A stretch of 64,000 nt of DNA from Cardinalis cardinalis (GCA_014549065.1 JACDOX010000051.1:957224-1021223); one strand, 5' to 3'; shown: positions 48,866 to 62,039, counted from the stretch's first letter. The notes: a model not told the origin generated them from the sequence alone. Program-made: numbers and translations.

Positions 48866-49839
48866 GAATGCACAGAATAAAGCTTTTTCTAAAGACAGCT
48901 GAGAAAAGCCAAGTTGTTTCAATGTGGGTCTGCAGCTTTTTCCCTCAAATCAGCAAAGCCAACAACAGGGCCTGAATCGGGACCATCCTGTTTGGAAAGC
49001 AGAGCCCTGGGAATGGGAACAGGAACAGGTACATAAGCAAAGTGGAAATCATTACACTACAGGCTTGCATGTGCATGGTTTAAAGAAGGCATTCAGGTCA
49101 GTCTCCACCCAGGAGGGATCCAAGCACACTCTGTACTGGGAAGGGAAAAGTCTGAGCCAACTATGTAATCATTCTCCACCTTATCATTGCCCCAACATGA
49201 CTAATGAGCCAGGGACAGACTGCAGGGAATGAGGAGCGTGGAAGCAGCAGCAAAAACAAAGTAGGTGTTTGCAACACCTCTTGTTCTGAGCAAGTGCACT
49301 GAAATCATTGCCACGCAGCAAAGCAGGGGAAATGACCCTAAATCAGGGGTTTGGGTGGTTTTCTAACTCGTCCCCCAAACTGCTTTTTATCCCACTGGGA
49401 GGGTGTGAGGTGAGAATGAAGGAGCTGGTATTCTAAACTTGACTTTCATCTGCTCAGCTTGTCTCGAGCCTTTGTTTCAAAGCCTTGCAGCAGACCCCAG
49501 AAGTGGAAATGAGATCAGACTGACAGCAGGAGCTGCTGCTCTGTGCACCAGGTGCTCAGCACATCCACGTGGCTGCTGCTCCTTGTTTGGAGCCAGCTCT
49601 GAGGCAGGCAGGGCAGGGCAGGGCTGGGCTGTGCCTGCCACTGCTGCTCATCCTTCTTCTCAAGTGCTGGATCCCACAGGTCAGGGGGGGAGATCCTCAT
49701 CTCCAGTTATTTATAAAGTGTCTTTTGACAGAGCTGTGAGTGAGGGAGGACTTGGCTGTACTGTCAGTGACCAGAGGTATAAAAAAAGCCCTGGCTTTCA
49801 GGAACACTAAATTAACTGCGAAATAAATAAATAAAATGA
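48866..49839. other. Unique non-coding sequence
   Basis: No gene, RNA or repeat family recognised. Chance frames up to 123 codons (49,439-49,810). Confidence 0.5.
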
Positions 49840-50110
49840 AGAGCTCACTCTTGTTATTGTGCTGCAGGCATCATTTATTAGATGCTGCTGTGCTGTGGAG
49901 TCCTTATCTCTCCCTCCAGATAGTGTAAATCAGAACTCCTGTTGCTGACACCCCGAGAGCATTCTCATCTGTCAGAGATTTAGCTGCCCTTTCCTCGTGT
50001 GTTTTCCTGGAGAGTGATTTTTTATTTTCACTTTAACCCTCGGCGCTCTCATCATTCATGGCTTACACTCTCAGCAAATAAAGGGCTGGGGAGGGATGCT
50101 CCAAGGTCTT
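49840..50110. promoter_or_regulatory. Candidate regulatory block
   Basis: Repeat-free block with CATCATTTATTAGATGC, CCTTATCTC (GATA-type), GACACCCCGAGAGC and CTCGGCGCTCTCATC. It shows CpG retention and AT-rich cores. Inference from composition only. Confidence 0.28.
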
Positions 50111-53100
50111 TTGTTGCTGTTGATGAACGTTTCTCTCTGTCCTCAGTGAGAGCATCTCTGTCACAGGCAGATGCTTCAGCCACGCTGGAAATGTGCTGCT
50201 TTATGCAGGCTAAGCCACAGGTTCCTCCCTCTCTTCCCAACCCAGCTGCAGCCATTGAGTTTTCCCCCTCCCTGCACTGTGCCTTTCAATGTTATTCCTT
50301 TAATGGGCTTAATGATTTTTCCACTCCTGAAACATGAATCAAATATACAAATTACTCTTGAAGGTACTCGGGAAAAGCTGTGGTTTTATTGAACTCTCAG
50401 GGAGAATCAGCAGCACCTCAGCCGGAGGCAGGAGGAGCAGATCCCACTGAGGGGTGATCCATCTCAGCCAGGCAGCAGATTTGGTGATTCATCACTGTTT
50501 ACCACGTTTAAACACATTTTCCATTCATCCTGATGATTTACTGTGGCAATGGGGCTAAAAAAATCCACTTTAAATGAGTGGCTCTCAGACTAGCTGGACT
50601 CTAGGAAAGATGTCAACTTCTCTTCACACTGCAAAGTCACAGAGCATGGGCTTTAAGTGATAACTCTGCTTTTGCTGATATTATTCAAATACTTGTGTGT
50701 GTGCATATTTTTATGGCCTTTCTCATTTCTCTCTTGCCAGTGGGTGTCTTGGCTTTATTGAGATTTATGTATTTCTCCAAAGTCAATCCAATCTTCCCTC
50801 CTTTTGCCATCATGCTCATAACATTCATAACTCAGCTGTAAAAGCTGTCAATAAGAAAACAATTTAGTTTTAAGGGGGAAAAGGGCAGTGCCTTCTCTCC
50901 CATAAGAGTGTATAGGAACTATTTGGGTAAAAGCCCCAGATCTGGACTGCAGCAAAGAAGTTTGTGCCTTCCTGTCAGCAAAGGTCCTGAGCAAACCAAT
51001 TTGCTGGATCTATTTTCAGCCATTTTTAATCTGTCTGAAACCGAGATGTCTTCAGGTTCTACTGTCCAACCAGAAGGATAGAAAGGGACTTTCTGAGGAA
51101 CTCAGATTAAAAATTAGGGTAACGTGTTGACAAACAATGTGAGTTGTGATTGAGACATTCAAAAGTGTAAATTGATAAAATTTTGGTGACCAGGGACTAT
51201 GAAAGATTAGGTTGTGCCTGGCTCTCTTGGGAGTTTTCTGACAGCTAAACCACACACCTGAATGCAAAACCAGGTGTGTTTGTGTACTCTGTAAATATAT
51301 TTCTATACAGCTGTGGCTTTAATGAAGATAGAAGTGTATATTGTGTGTGTGCTCCATACATTCTGCACTGCTCCAATCTCAGTGCAAACAAATGGTGCCA
51401 AACCCCCTGTTTTTCATGCTTGAATCGTTCAGAGACAGACTCAAATAGTTGTTTTGTGCCCAGAAAATGTTGCTCTCAGGAGATGGAGGGTCACCAAATC
51501 CAATTCCCTTTTATGGAGATTCTGATCTAGCTGTGTTAAGCTCCCAAAATTGCTTAAAAATCCAAACAAAGCAACCCATCATTGGAGGAGAACTTCAGAA
51601 AGCAGCTCTGGAGCCTCCCAGCAACAACTGCTCCATACTCTGCAGGTTGGAGTTGCTGTTTTCAGCCCAGGAATACAATCCATCACCAATCCCAACACCC
51701 AGTGCTGCAATTCCCTGCCCAGCTGCTGGGGTTCAGCAGGGTTTGACTGTTGCAACACATTTTGCACAAAGAGCAAGAGTTTGGCTCGAGGTCTACAGAG
51801 CCTTGGATGAATGTCAGCCCACAGCCTGCAGTAGTAGGAGAAGCCTCAGGAAAGCTGCCAGAATTCAGTCAAGGTTGCACAAGAAGTGGGTTTTTGCTGG
51901 CCCAGCAGGTCAGATGTAACACCTGTACTGCCCTGAAGAACCATTTGTTAGGATCCCCAACCCTCAGTTTGTTCTTTTGGGTGCCAGCAGATGACCTGGG
52001 GACACTTGAATTACTTTGCTACAGATTTATTGGGTGAACTGTGTCCAAGTCAGTTGGGTCAAGGTGGTAAAAGATGTTTAGAGGCTTGAACACTGTTGAT
52101 ACCCAGACAGATTAAATTCCCTGTTCCTGTGAGGTGCTCACCTCATCTCCCTCCACTCCAGCTTGTCAGATGTGTCCTGCTTCATTTCCTTGCTCGTTTT
52201 TCACAGGATGCCAGGGATAAAAGACCAAGAGGCACCTGCTGCAGGGGTAAACAGCCATTTAGAAGATGTGTGTACAAAAGAAGGTCTGATAGATCAGAAC
52301 TGATACAGCAGGAGATGATAAAACCACAGGGCAAATTGGGCTGGCCTGTAACAGATTGGGATGTGGCTACTTTTCCTTATTAGTGTTGTACTGTAGAATA
52401 TGTTTGGGGTTTTTTTCTTTTTTTTTTCCCTTTCTTTTAAGCCGATGCTTTTAATGCCGTGATTAAAAGATTATTGTCAGAATGAAAATTAATTACATGC
52501 AGTGCACTTGACCCAGGTATGGTGAGAACTTGGAAAACATCTCAGAGGCATGCCTTTGGAATGGAGAGTGTTCAAAAAGCACCAGGACACCACCCCCAAG
52601 TGCCCTTCAAGAGAGGATCTGCCTCCAAACTATAAAACTGTGTTGACACTGAAGCTTAGCAGAGGTATTTGCAAACCTGTCAGCATGGTCTGGCTCGTAG
52701 GATTAGCTGCCAGTCAGGGTGTCCTGCTGCCACCTCGTTAAATTTACTGATAGTTGTTGATTTCCCTATGTTTTGGAATTAGCTGTATTCTGAAAAGGTG
52801 GATAAAAGTGAGGAATGAATCAGATGCAGGAAGTCAGCAGAGTCAGCTGTGGGTAACATAACCTGGAAACACAACACAGCTCAGAAATGGCCCCAAGGAT
52901 ATAGATAGCAGCTTTTGTCTCCCTCAGATATAGGCCAGAGCAGCAAAGTTCAGATCTAGTTTTGGATCACTGAACTAGTTCAAGAACATCCAGCAGGAGC
53001 CTGACCCCAGCAGATTCCCTGCTTGGGAGGGTTTTGGATCTGCTTCCCTTGCAGCTCCATCAGACCTCATTTCACCCATAGCAAGTGTAAAAGTGGGTTC

Positions 53101-55839
53101 AGATCTGCCATCCACAGAACAGGAAACCCACAGAGAACATCTTCTGCCTTTTCAGGAGGTGGAGTTTGGTCTGCAGCAATGGAAACTCAGTTCTGCTGCT
53201 CAAACATTCAATTATTGCATTTCTGCTTATTGCTAGAGGCTTTTGGGACATCAATATGTCCCAAAAGGGTTATGTACAAACACAGGGGAAGGAATGTTCT
53301 GGAGAAAGCAGAAGGGGGAGAAGGGTTAAGACGAGCTGGAAGGTTCTCCAAGGTAGAGAAGTCACCATGGCATGTAGGATGATTTGTGTAAGGCTGAAAT
53401 GCATGAAGCTGTGGCAGAGGACACTTGAAATGCCAAACTAGGACTGCAGATATTGGACATTTCACGTTCCTGATGGTTGGGTTTTTTTGGTCCTCTCCCT
53501 TTGCATGGCACACCTTCCATTTATTTTTCAGAATTTCAATTGTAAGCTTCTAATTTGCCCCCTCACCCTGCCTTTCTCTTATTTACATCCCAGAGATTCT
53601 GTGCTTCTCTGAGGGCTGACATGCCCTGGCTTAAACTGGAGCTGCCCTGAGGACGATTTTATATTTAGTAGCTCCTTATGAGCTGCTCTCATTTGAAGCA
53701 GCCCAGACTGCCTGATACAATATTTACTGCAGAAATCTCTCTTGCCTCTGCTGATTGCAGTTTAGTGATAAGGCTGAGCTTGAGAAGGGGCCAGGGCCTT
53801 ACCCAAAGTGTGCCAGGGCAGCAGAGCCTTGCAGGGCACAGTTCCTACCCCCTTTATGCCTTCAGAGTAACCCACGAGATCCATGGTAAGAAATGAAATT
53901 CTGTCCCACAAAAACTGCTGCCAGGAGAGCACAGCTCTCAGATTCCACCATTCAGACTGTGCATCCAGGAGAGGCCCAACCAAGTGCAACCTCTGATATT
54001 TTCCTCTCATGTGCTGATATTTTTCTGCATTTATTACAGGTTGGCCTTTTTTACTGTGGTGTATTGATTTGAAGGGTTTGAGAGAAAGATGTCTGGTGCA
54101 GCAGGGCTACAGACACAAAGTCACCTGGCTTCTCCCATCCTTGGGGTGCCAGCTTTTAACAGGGAACTTTCTGTGTCTCCATTTTATACAAAGCTCCTGG
54201 TTGGAGTATCCAGGTGCTCTGCTCTGACTCTTGCCAAATCCTGGTGATGGTGATGGGGTGAAGCTCTGACCTGCAGCTCTCCTCTTTCCAATGTCAGCAC
54301 TGCAGGTTCCCAGGACAGTGCAAGACCCTCAGCTCTCCCTCCAAAGATCCCCCTGGGCTGCAGGTTGCTGCAGACAGACCAATCCCTTCTAAAATAGTCC
54401 CAATTTTGAGCCTGTGATGCTTTTAAGCCTGTGAGCTTGTGGGGGGAGGCGATGCATCACACAGAGCACTGCCTCAGCTCCGACATCCTGAGCCTCTGGA
54501 ATAAAGGAGCAGCACAGCATTGCCTCTGTGGAGAGCTCCCTTCCTGGAACACTGAGTGGAGCAGCCAGGTGCTAACACAGCCTGCTCTCTCCTGATTGTG
54601 TTCCTGGAAAAGCTGCTCCATTATCAATAAAGTTGGCACCGACAGCACCGAAAGCCAACGAGGCTCTTGCTGGCCTTTAATAATTTCTTACTCAGCAGAT
54701 GTTTCACTTCCAGCTCAGCAGAGTGGGCACTGCAGGCACATCAGCTGAAACACAAGCTCTGTGCTGGAAAGACAGACTGCCAGGCTGTTCCACTTGCAGA
54801 CTAGGAAGGAATAGAGGGCTGGCAGCCCGGGCGCTCTGCTCTGCACAGCTCGAGCTGCCATCGTGCTCTTGGCACCGCCAGCTTCTCTCTCCTGCTGAGA
54901 ACGTTTGGTCCTTGTTCATTGTTCACAGCTGCTCTGGGGTTCCTCCTCCCCCACTCACCACATCTGCTGCAAAGGAGGATTTCCCAATAAAGGTGAAGAG
55001 AAGGGACTGGTACTCACGTTCTAGACCTAAATCAATTTAGCCAGCACTGCTCCAGCTAGGAAATCTGCTGCTGCTCTGTGCATGCTATAGTGCTGACAGA
55101 CAATGCAGGGAGGAGCATTAACCCCCTCTGTCCCTTGCAGGAGGTTTACTACTCCAAAAGACATTTTTTCATTAAAGAGAGAGCTTTAGGCCTAAAAGTC
55201 TCTTTGAGATCTCAGACTGTCCTGGGTTTGTCCCTGTGAATGTGTCCTACAGAATCAGCACCAAGTGGGAAGCAGAGTCAAGTTTTGCAGGACCCTCAAG
55301 TTTGGGCCAGAAGTTGAACTGTCACCTGAAATAAATGCATATGAAGGGTTCCTTTTTTAACCTGTATTGTTCATAGACATTTCTGAGTGTCCTGGTGGCT
55401 GCCATTCACCTAATTCATGGGATCACTGGCTGCCTGTGACATAAGGAGGCTAATGACTGTGGCTTATTAGAAAATGGCAGAGAATCTTGTATCAGCAGAT
55501 CTGAATGTCAGGCAGGGCTTCCCATCACTTTCAAAACATGGGAGCTGAAACTTCCCAGAAATTCCAGCTGGTGCTGCAAGATCCAAACCTCACACCAGGG
55601 TCACACCTGGGGGAAGATCCCCCTGGCCCTGGGCTTTCACTGCAGCATTTCCACTTTGTGTGAGCTCTCTGCAGCCCCAGGAGCTGCAGGCACTCACACC
55701 ACCTGTGTGGTGGCTGGTCTTGCCCTCAGGTGTGACAGCCAGCAATCCCTGGGTGTTTATGGAACCTGTTTGGGGTGCCCAGGTGATGTGCCAGGTTCCA
55801 GCTCCTCACTCGCTGCTCTGCTGGAGGTGGATGCAAACA
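50111..55839. other. Unique non-coding sequence, no gene seen
   Basis: The longest stretch without an interspersed repeat that I could recognise. Only short (GT)n and T-rich tracts (50,693-50,701; 52,410-52,438) stand out. Frames up to 156 codons (51,449-51,919 plus) are not protein-like. No splice-supported exon or RNA gene found. Confidence 0.5.
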
Positions 55840-55945
55840 TTGGGTTGCCAGCGCTGCCGCGTCACTGATACAAACAATTTTCATCAGGGCAAAAGCCCGG
55901 ATGAAACCACCATGGCAACCAATTTTAAATAGAAACAATAGCCCA
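55840..55945. promoter_or_regulatory. Candidate element with RFX-like half site
   Basis: GCGCTGCCGCGTCACTGATAC (a CpG-rich, CRE-like word) is followed at 55,909-55,920 by ACCATGGCAACC, close to one half of the RFX X-box consensus (GTTGCCATGGCAAC). Retained CpGs and palindromic words suggest a small regulatory site. Chance occurrence cannot be excluded. Confidence 0.28.
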
Positions 55946-57639
55946 GCTCCTTCACTGAAATAAAGGCACAGGACCCAGGGATCTGGTTCCATATTCCTAC
56001 AGCAGACAACGCCATTTTTTGAGCATTCAGAGTTTCTGGGTTTTTATTGCGTCTTTCAGAGCATCTCAACGAGCTGTTTGCAAATTCTGTGCAATAAATT
56101 CAGATGGAATGAAGCCATCTCTGTGGGGCCAGCAGCAGTCAGAGAGCAGCATGGTGGATAAAGCAAGTTCTTGCCAACTCCTTTATCTTTCCAGTTCCAG
56201 GATCTCTAAGTCCCACGCAGAGAAGTCAGTCCAGTTTTTCCCTTGAAGATCTGTGAAAAACAAACAACAAATCATTAAAACTGAAAAGATGAAATGCTGA
56301 ATCATGCCTTCCACTCTTTAGAACCCAGTGTTCCACTGAGTCTAATTATTTCACACTTGCTACCTAAATCTTTGAGCAGTGTCTCCCAAGAATATTCACT
56401 ACGAGGATTGGAAAAGAATAAGTTCTGATGAACAGTCTAATAGGGGGACAATAGTGCTGGTCAAACTCCCTGGAAATTAAAGTTGGCTTATCTCATAAGA
56501 ATGGGATTTTATTTGGCCCAAACAACCTCAAGCAAACTTGAAATTGCGCTGAGGGCAGTACAGTCAATGAATGAGAGAAGAGAAGAGAAACTGCCAGGAA
56601 ATGTCAAACATAATTTTAAGCATTTAAACCAGTGTCTTTTGAGTATCTGAAATGAGGTGAAAATGCATTAAAATCCAACCGGACCCCTCTCTCTCCCTTG
56701 TTGCAGCCAAAACACCCTGAACAGAGTCAGTGGGTGCAGAAATAAGAAACTACATTTTGCTTTTGCTTAGATAGTGGGGGTTTACTGTTTAAAAAAATCG
56801 AAATAAAAAATGCCTGACCTACAGCGCATTTTGGAAGGGCACATATCAAATATCCTCAGCTCTTAATCTAAGAAGGAACTTCAGTGCTCTGGCATTGTTC
56901 TCCCCTGTGCCATTCTTATCTGACACGTAGTATCAGTTGCCAGAAACGCTGTGGGTTTATTCTGTACTTTGTATTCTAATATAAATGGAGCTGAATAGTT
57001 GTCATAGTCCTCTGGGCAGGGCTCCTTGCTGCAGCAGAGTTTAATATTGAGGTTGGCAGCACGAGGGTGGCTGATGTAATCCCTTCCATTACTGATATTT
57101 ACGGCACACCACGTTACAATGCAAAGGTTTGGAGACTGGGAAGATGTGACAAGCCAAAAAGCCAAACCATTCAAAACTGAGCCTGGCTCTGCAGGGGTCA
57201 ATTCCCCTCACTGGATGTTCACTGAAATGTCTTTTCATGCCTTCAGGAGCATTTGTGATGCAGAATTCAGGCAGAAAGCACTGATGGCAAAGTCCCCATT
57301 GCACACCCCACATCTGACTGCAGGTCTGACTGTGGCACGAGCCAGTGACTCAGGATCACCAGCAAGTGTTGCCCAGAGTCACTCCTGGGTTTCACCATTC
57401 TCTGGCCAAGCGTCACAAGCCTTGGTGTACTGTAACCCAGGGGGAAGGGGCAGCACAGAGGAGGATTTTTTTCCTCTTTCCAGCAAACTCCTTCTACTCC
57501 TGCAGCAGCCCAGGAGCTGATACAGCGATCTGCATGAGTCAGAAAACTACGTGCTGCTTATTTGTGCTTTCAAAGTCCAGGATAATTCCTTCAATTTCTT
57601 ATTTACCTCCAAGTTTCATCAAACCTGCGACTCGTGCCT
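55946..57639. other. Unique non-coding sequence, AT-rich
   Basis: 56,880-57,120 is open on minus and keeps CpGs (ATTTACGGCACACCACGTTACAAT near 57,100), so it might be conserved; I cannot assign a product. No repeats recognised. Confidence 0.4.
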
Positions 57640-57941
57640 GAGGGGCAGAGCAGAGGCAGCTCTGATCTCTGCTCCCTGGGGCAGGGACAGGACCCAGGGC
57701 AGGGCTGGGGCTGGGCCAGGGGAGGCTCAGGGTGGATTTTGGGAAAGGTTCTTCCCCCAGAGGGTGCTGGCACTGCCCAGGCTCCCCAGGGATGGGCACA
57801 GCCCCGAGGCTGCCAGAGCTCCAGGAGGGTTTGGGCAGCACTGCAGGGATGCCCAGGGTGGGATTGTTGGGGGGTCTGGGCAGGGCCAGGAGATCCCTGG
57901 GATGATCCCGGTGAATCCCTTCCAGCTCAGGATATTCTGTG
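57640..57941 (+). mobile_element. CR1 LINE 3' fragment, plus strand, GC-rich
   Basis: CR1 word order is visible: TCTGATCTCTGCTCCCTGG, GGACAGGACCCAGGGCAGGG, GGGGAGGCTCAGGGTGGATT, TTGGGAAAGGTTCTTCCCC, GAGGGTGCTGGCACTGCCC, CTCCCCAGGGATGGGCAC, TCCAGGAGGGTTTGGGCAG, a short GGTGAATCCCTTCCAGCTC end and a single ATTCTGTG octamer (57,934-57,941). The type differs from the 40-kb copy. 5'-truncated, non-coding. Confidence 0.82.
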
Positions 57942-58329
57942 CTTCCACAAAACCTCCTCAAGCAGCTCTTTCAGGTTTGAGGGTGGGAGCTGAGTGTCTC
58001 TCCACACGGTTAAGAGCCCATTTCTGTCCTAGAGCTCTCCTGGAGGATTTGCAGCATCTCTTCTGCAGAATCAGCACTTTTGTTGGTCTTAATGGAGCCA
58101 CTTCTTGTGGAAGACACTGGAAAGGCTTCGTGTGGAAATGAGTTATTTCTATTCCAGAGAATACAGCCCACCCTGCCTGGTGCTTGTGATCTGATGTGAA
58201 AATAACCCTGCTGGTGTGCTGGGAATGCAGCATGGTGTTTCCCACACAGATGCGCCCAACCCAAGGGCTTTTCCCCCAAATTTCTTAAAGTTCAAAGGAG
58301 GTTGGAACCAAAGTGCTTCCCTGAACAGT

Positions 58330-58580
58330 TTAATTTTGTGTTTTAGTTGCCATGGAAGTGGCAAAATTGACTTTGTCAAACAAATGCTCTTTGCCATAGT
58401 GTTCAATCAGTTTCTTGCCATTTGCAGTGGCTTTCTTGTGCTGTTGGTAAAAATAATGTTGCTTTTCCAGTATGTCATGTAAACTGAATAGCTGTGTTTT
58501 TTCCACTTCTGACCTCTGCAATGCTTGCATTTCAGGCAATTTTATACATTTATTGATTACATGAGGTACTGTTCTAATTT
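58330..58580 (-). CDS. Candidate terminal exon, unknown protein (low confidence)
   Basis: On the minus strand, a strong acceptor (TGTTCTTGCTTCCTAG, ending at 58,581) precedes an open segment from 58,580 to a TAA at 58,330-58,332: two bases, then 82 codons and the stop. The peptide is charged and polar, rich in Lys, Gln, His and Glu (EKQHYFYQQHKKATANGKK in the middle), with no signal peptide, membrane segment or known domain. No polyadenylation signal was found shortly downstream on this strand. Frames of this length are expected by chance in 64 kb, so only the acceptor and composition lift it. If spliced to the segment at 59,130-59,326, the reading phases as drawn do not match. Alternative: conserved non-coding DNA. 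Confidence 0.15.
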
Positions 58581-59129
58581 CTAGGAAGCAAGAACATAGC
58601 CCTTAAATCATCCAGACTCTGAAATGTTTTAATTTCCTCAAGTAAATAGAGCATATTTTGCCAGGAATCTTAAATGTATGATACATGGATTTGATTCCAC
58701 TTTAACATAGGTCTTGTATAACTCTCTTCACTTCAGTGAAATTACTCCTGATTAGCATTGAGAAACAGGTCCAGAATATGGGGAGGGGAGTGGGTTAATG
58801 CCATTTTTTCTGGCACTGAGTGCTCTAAAAGCACTCTGAGACTGTAAACCATTACCATTTCTCAGTAAGTGCCCTCTGAGAGGACTGGGGAGGATTGAGC
58901 AGTTTTTAACCAGTAAGTCACCTCAGTTCTTTCACAAAAGAGTAGAGATTTAGCCTTGTCCACCTCATGGCTGTCTGCTGATTATGTGGAGTAGGCATTC
59001 TTGTCATCTGCTGTGACCACAACTGCTGCCATTGGGTTAATTCCCTTCCTGGCAGCCTGGAAGCACAGGTCTGGTCCTCTTCCCAGGCTTTGCAAGTTTT
59101 CCTGTCGACCAGGAAGGGAGGAGTTGTAC

Positions 59130-59326
59130 CTAAGAGCTCTACAGAGGTGGATGATGCGCCTGCTGCGCTTGTCGTGCCTCAGCGCCTCGGCACGAAGGAT
59201 GTTGTTCTCCAACAACGCCGTCAAACTCCCACTCCTCGATGACTGCTCCAAGTTATGAGCACTCCCAAAATAGGGCTGGATTTTCACAGTGATAATTGAG
59301 AGCCATAACTTTCCATCAGAGAGGCT
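59130..59326 (-). CDS. Candidate internal exon, unknown protein (CpG-rich)
   Basis: On the minus strand, a good acceptor (CTGCTGCTCCCACCTACAG, ending 59,327) is followed by 65 open codons and a donor AG|GTACAA at 59,130/59,129 (phase 0 in, phase 2 out; 197 bp). Codons from about 59,225 to 59,140 are almost all G/C at the third position (AAC, ATC, GCC, GAG, CTG, CAC, AAG, CGC), and the stretch has about ten CpGs in an AT-rich, CpG-poor neighbourhood, which is typical of coding exons. The peptide includes TALLENNILRAEALRHDKRS followed by RRIIHLCRAL. KRSRR would fit a furin-type site if the product were secreted. I do not recognise the family. The plus strand is also open here (85 codons), so strand is not proven. 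Alternative: a CpG-rich enhancer. Confidence 0.33.
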
Positions 59327-61309
59327 CTGTAGGTGGGAGCAGCAGCACAGACAGCAGTATCAACAGAGTTGAGGCTTTTTGTCAGGATGTTATCTAATTT
59401 TATTGCAGTATTTATCCCGTAATCCTATCACAGTAGAGCCTTTCTTTAAGAGGTGTCTCCTGCGCACAATTTTGGACACATCTTTGACCTTTGTGAGAAA
59501 AACCCTATGGGGAGCTAAAAAAAAATTACTTTATGATGGCCCTAAGCCTTGGTTCAGGACAATGTTCATAATCAGGAAGGGGTTTAAGCTTTTTGAACAT
59601 TGTTGAATAGTGCTGGCTCCAGTGAACTGACAACTAGAAAAAAATGTTCATGCAGGGTTTTGTTTAGCTTCAAAAGAACTTCCACTGCTCAGGAAACCCA
59701 CTCATTAGCTCACTTCTGATGCAAATATCAGAATATTTAAATGCAAGTTAATAGCTGAGTGATATTCTCAGTCACTGGAAAAAATAATTGTTCTTCTTTT
59801 GGAGCTACGTGGCCAGAAAGGCTGAATCAAAGAACATTTATGGGTCACATTCTTATCTGGTGCTCTGCCACCTCCATCAAATAACACCAGAGCAGCACTG
59901 CAGCAGTTGCTGTTGAGATCAGAATCTGCATATAGAAATTGTGTCTCTCAAGTTCTAAAAGTACTGTTACATTTGAAGTCAAAGAGAAAAGAGAGAACAA
60001 ATAACACAATTTACTGCTGCAGATTATTTTTATGCCTGTGTGCTCCACTTAAGAGAATACTCTGTAAATGACTTATTATCAAGAAAAGTTATTTGTTTGC
60101 ACTAATCAAGCCTTAAACTTGGAGGCATAATACGGAACTAATTATTTTTAACTAACTAATCAACATGTTTCATTCATAAGTTGGGATTTATCAATATAGC
60201 ACATGAAAGGAGAGAACATATTATTATTTCAATTTAGATAATATGCAAAAAGCAGTGTGTTTGTAATGACCTGCTTTCACTGAATATAATCAAGCTCCAA
60301 AGCTCTATTACAGGCTGGAAATAGCAGCAGCTTACTTTAATGAGATTTCTGGCTCTGGGCCCCAGCTGTTCTACGCAAGGCTCTCCCTTTGCTCTATGAC
60401 CTACCAATATGTGCTGTCACCAGTAATGAGACAGGACCTATTTCCTAACATGGGGAAAAATTGGAAAGCACGAGTTCATTCTATTCTGAGGAAACACACC
60501 CTGTTCCCCCCGCAAGGCACGAGGAGGGCAACACTGAATACGCAACATGCCCCCCTTCCCTCGCCAGCAGAAATGTGACAGGAAACCCATCAGGTAAGGA
60601 ACTCCAAGGGAAAACTGGAAGCCTCTCCTGAACTGCTTCCCTCAGCACACAGAAACCCAATATTCATTAAACTCATCCAGAATGTCTTTGTTCCCTTCAA
60701 GGACCCCAGCAAAGGACCTCCCATTACCTGCAAGGCACGGGAAGGGGGAACAGTGGCAGCCATGGGCTCTGAATCTTATGGATTTTGTGGAATTATGCTC
60801 ATCTCAGGGCCGCGTTGGGAATGTGCCAGGAGCCAAAGAGCTGCACTTAATTTGCCTAAAATGGAGCAGATTACCACTGCTCTCCTGTTTAATAATGGAG
60901 ATGCAGCCTGGAGACTACAAATTCCAGCAAGCAATGCTCCAGAAGGAGAAAGGAGATCCAGGGGCTGGAGGTACTCTGGCTCCCAGGTGGAAAACAAGGC
61001 CAACCTCATTTTGATCTCTGAATTGGACTCCTAATATTGTTCTTTTTGCTTTTTTAAAATTATTATATCCCAGACTAGTCAGAAATTCTGTTCTAGAAAA
61101 TGTTTGATTAGCTACCATTTGGGGGGAAGGGAGGGTTATGCTATTTTTATTCTTAAGCTGTCACTTGGGTTCATTAACACTTTGCACGTGAATCTGGGCT
61201 TTTTAGGACAAGAAGCCTGTGTTTTCTTCCCCTGAATAACATTGTTAAGTATTTCAGGAATCTAAAATCCACAAACTATTTCTGTGCCCTGAATATAAAC
61301 CTCTTTGGA
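59327..61309. other. AT-rich, repeat-free non-coding DNA
   Basis: No interspersed or tandem repeat recognised. 59,690-60,350 is rich in TAAT/ATTA cores and may include conserved elements. Plus frames at 60,682-61,034 are open in two frames, with no recognisable product. Confidence 0.45.
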
Positions 61310-61620
61310 AAAAGCCAACGAACATTTTAGTCAGAAAATTGGAAGGCGTACGCTTAATGCACTTTGAAATTAAATGATTTGATGCTTTTCAATTTGTCTT
61401 TTTGCCCTTCCCAAATACCCAAAGGCACTAGCCCACTTTGTAAATGAGCAGGCTATGAAATCTTACTTTGAGAAATGAAGGTGTCACCGAGTTGCAGTGA
61501 AAATTATACTCAGCACCAGGGTACTTTGCAAGCCCTGGCTAACCGGCCCCTGACACTGCCCTGCATTCCTCCTTTATTAAGAGGAATTAAATAAGCAGTA
61601 ATTTATTTGAGAAGTGGAGG
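61310..61620. promoter_or_regulatory. Candidate conserved non-coding block
   Basis: Repeat-free AT-rich block with isolated CpGs in words such as GGAAGGCGTACGCTTAATGC (61,343) and GTGTCACCGAGTTGC (61,482), and ATTA/TAAT-rich ends (AATTAAATAAGCAGTAATTT). No frame of note. Composition is typical of deeply conserved vertebrate enhancers. Not tested by alignment. Confidence 0.35.
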
Positions 61621-62039
61621 GAAAAAACTTCCAAACCCCGAGAGATTGAGAAGCTTGGTCTCCATGGGATAAACAGCTTCTTTCCCATGGAATTCACTGG
61701 ATGGCCATCTCTCTCCAGGTGCCTCTGGTGGTGTCCCTGGACATGCTGTCCTGGCTCATCTCCTGGGTGCTTCTTTCCTTCTACCATTTCAGAAATAAGA
61801 TTACAAAATGAGTTTTCAAATTTGAAACTCTGTGCCTCTGTGGAATTTTTTTTTTGTCCAGCTCAAGGAAGAATTCTTAAATGAGAGAAGAAAAGCACAT
61901 TTGCAAAGGTCACATCGACAGATTTTGAAGTGCAGTGGTAAGAAAACCACAGCCTTTGCAACACTACCTATTTCCTCTTCTCAATTATTTATGTATTTAT
62001 TGTATTTTACATGAGCCATGGAAGCTAGAGGCATTTTTG
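61621..62039. other. Unique non-coding spacer
   Basis: Nothing recognised apart from a T-rich tract at 61,845-61,856. Confidence 0.5.
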
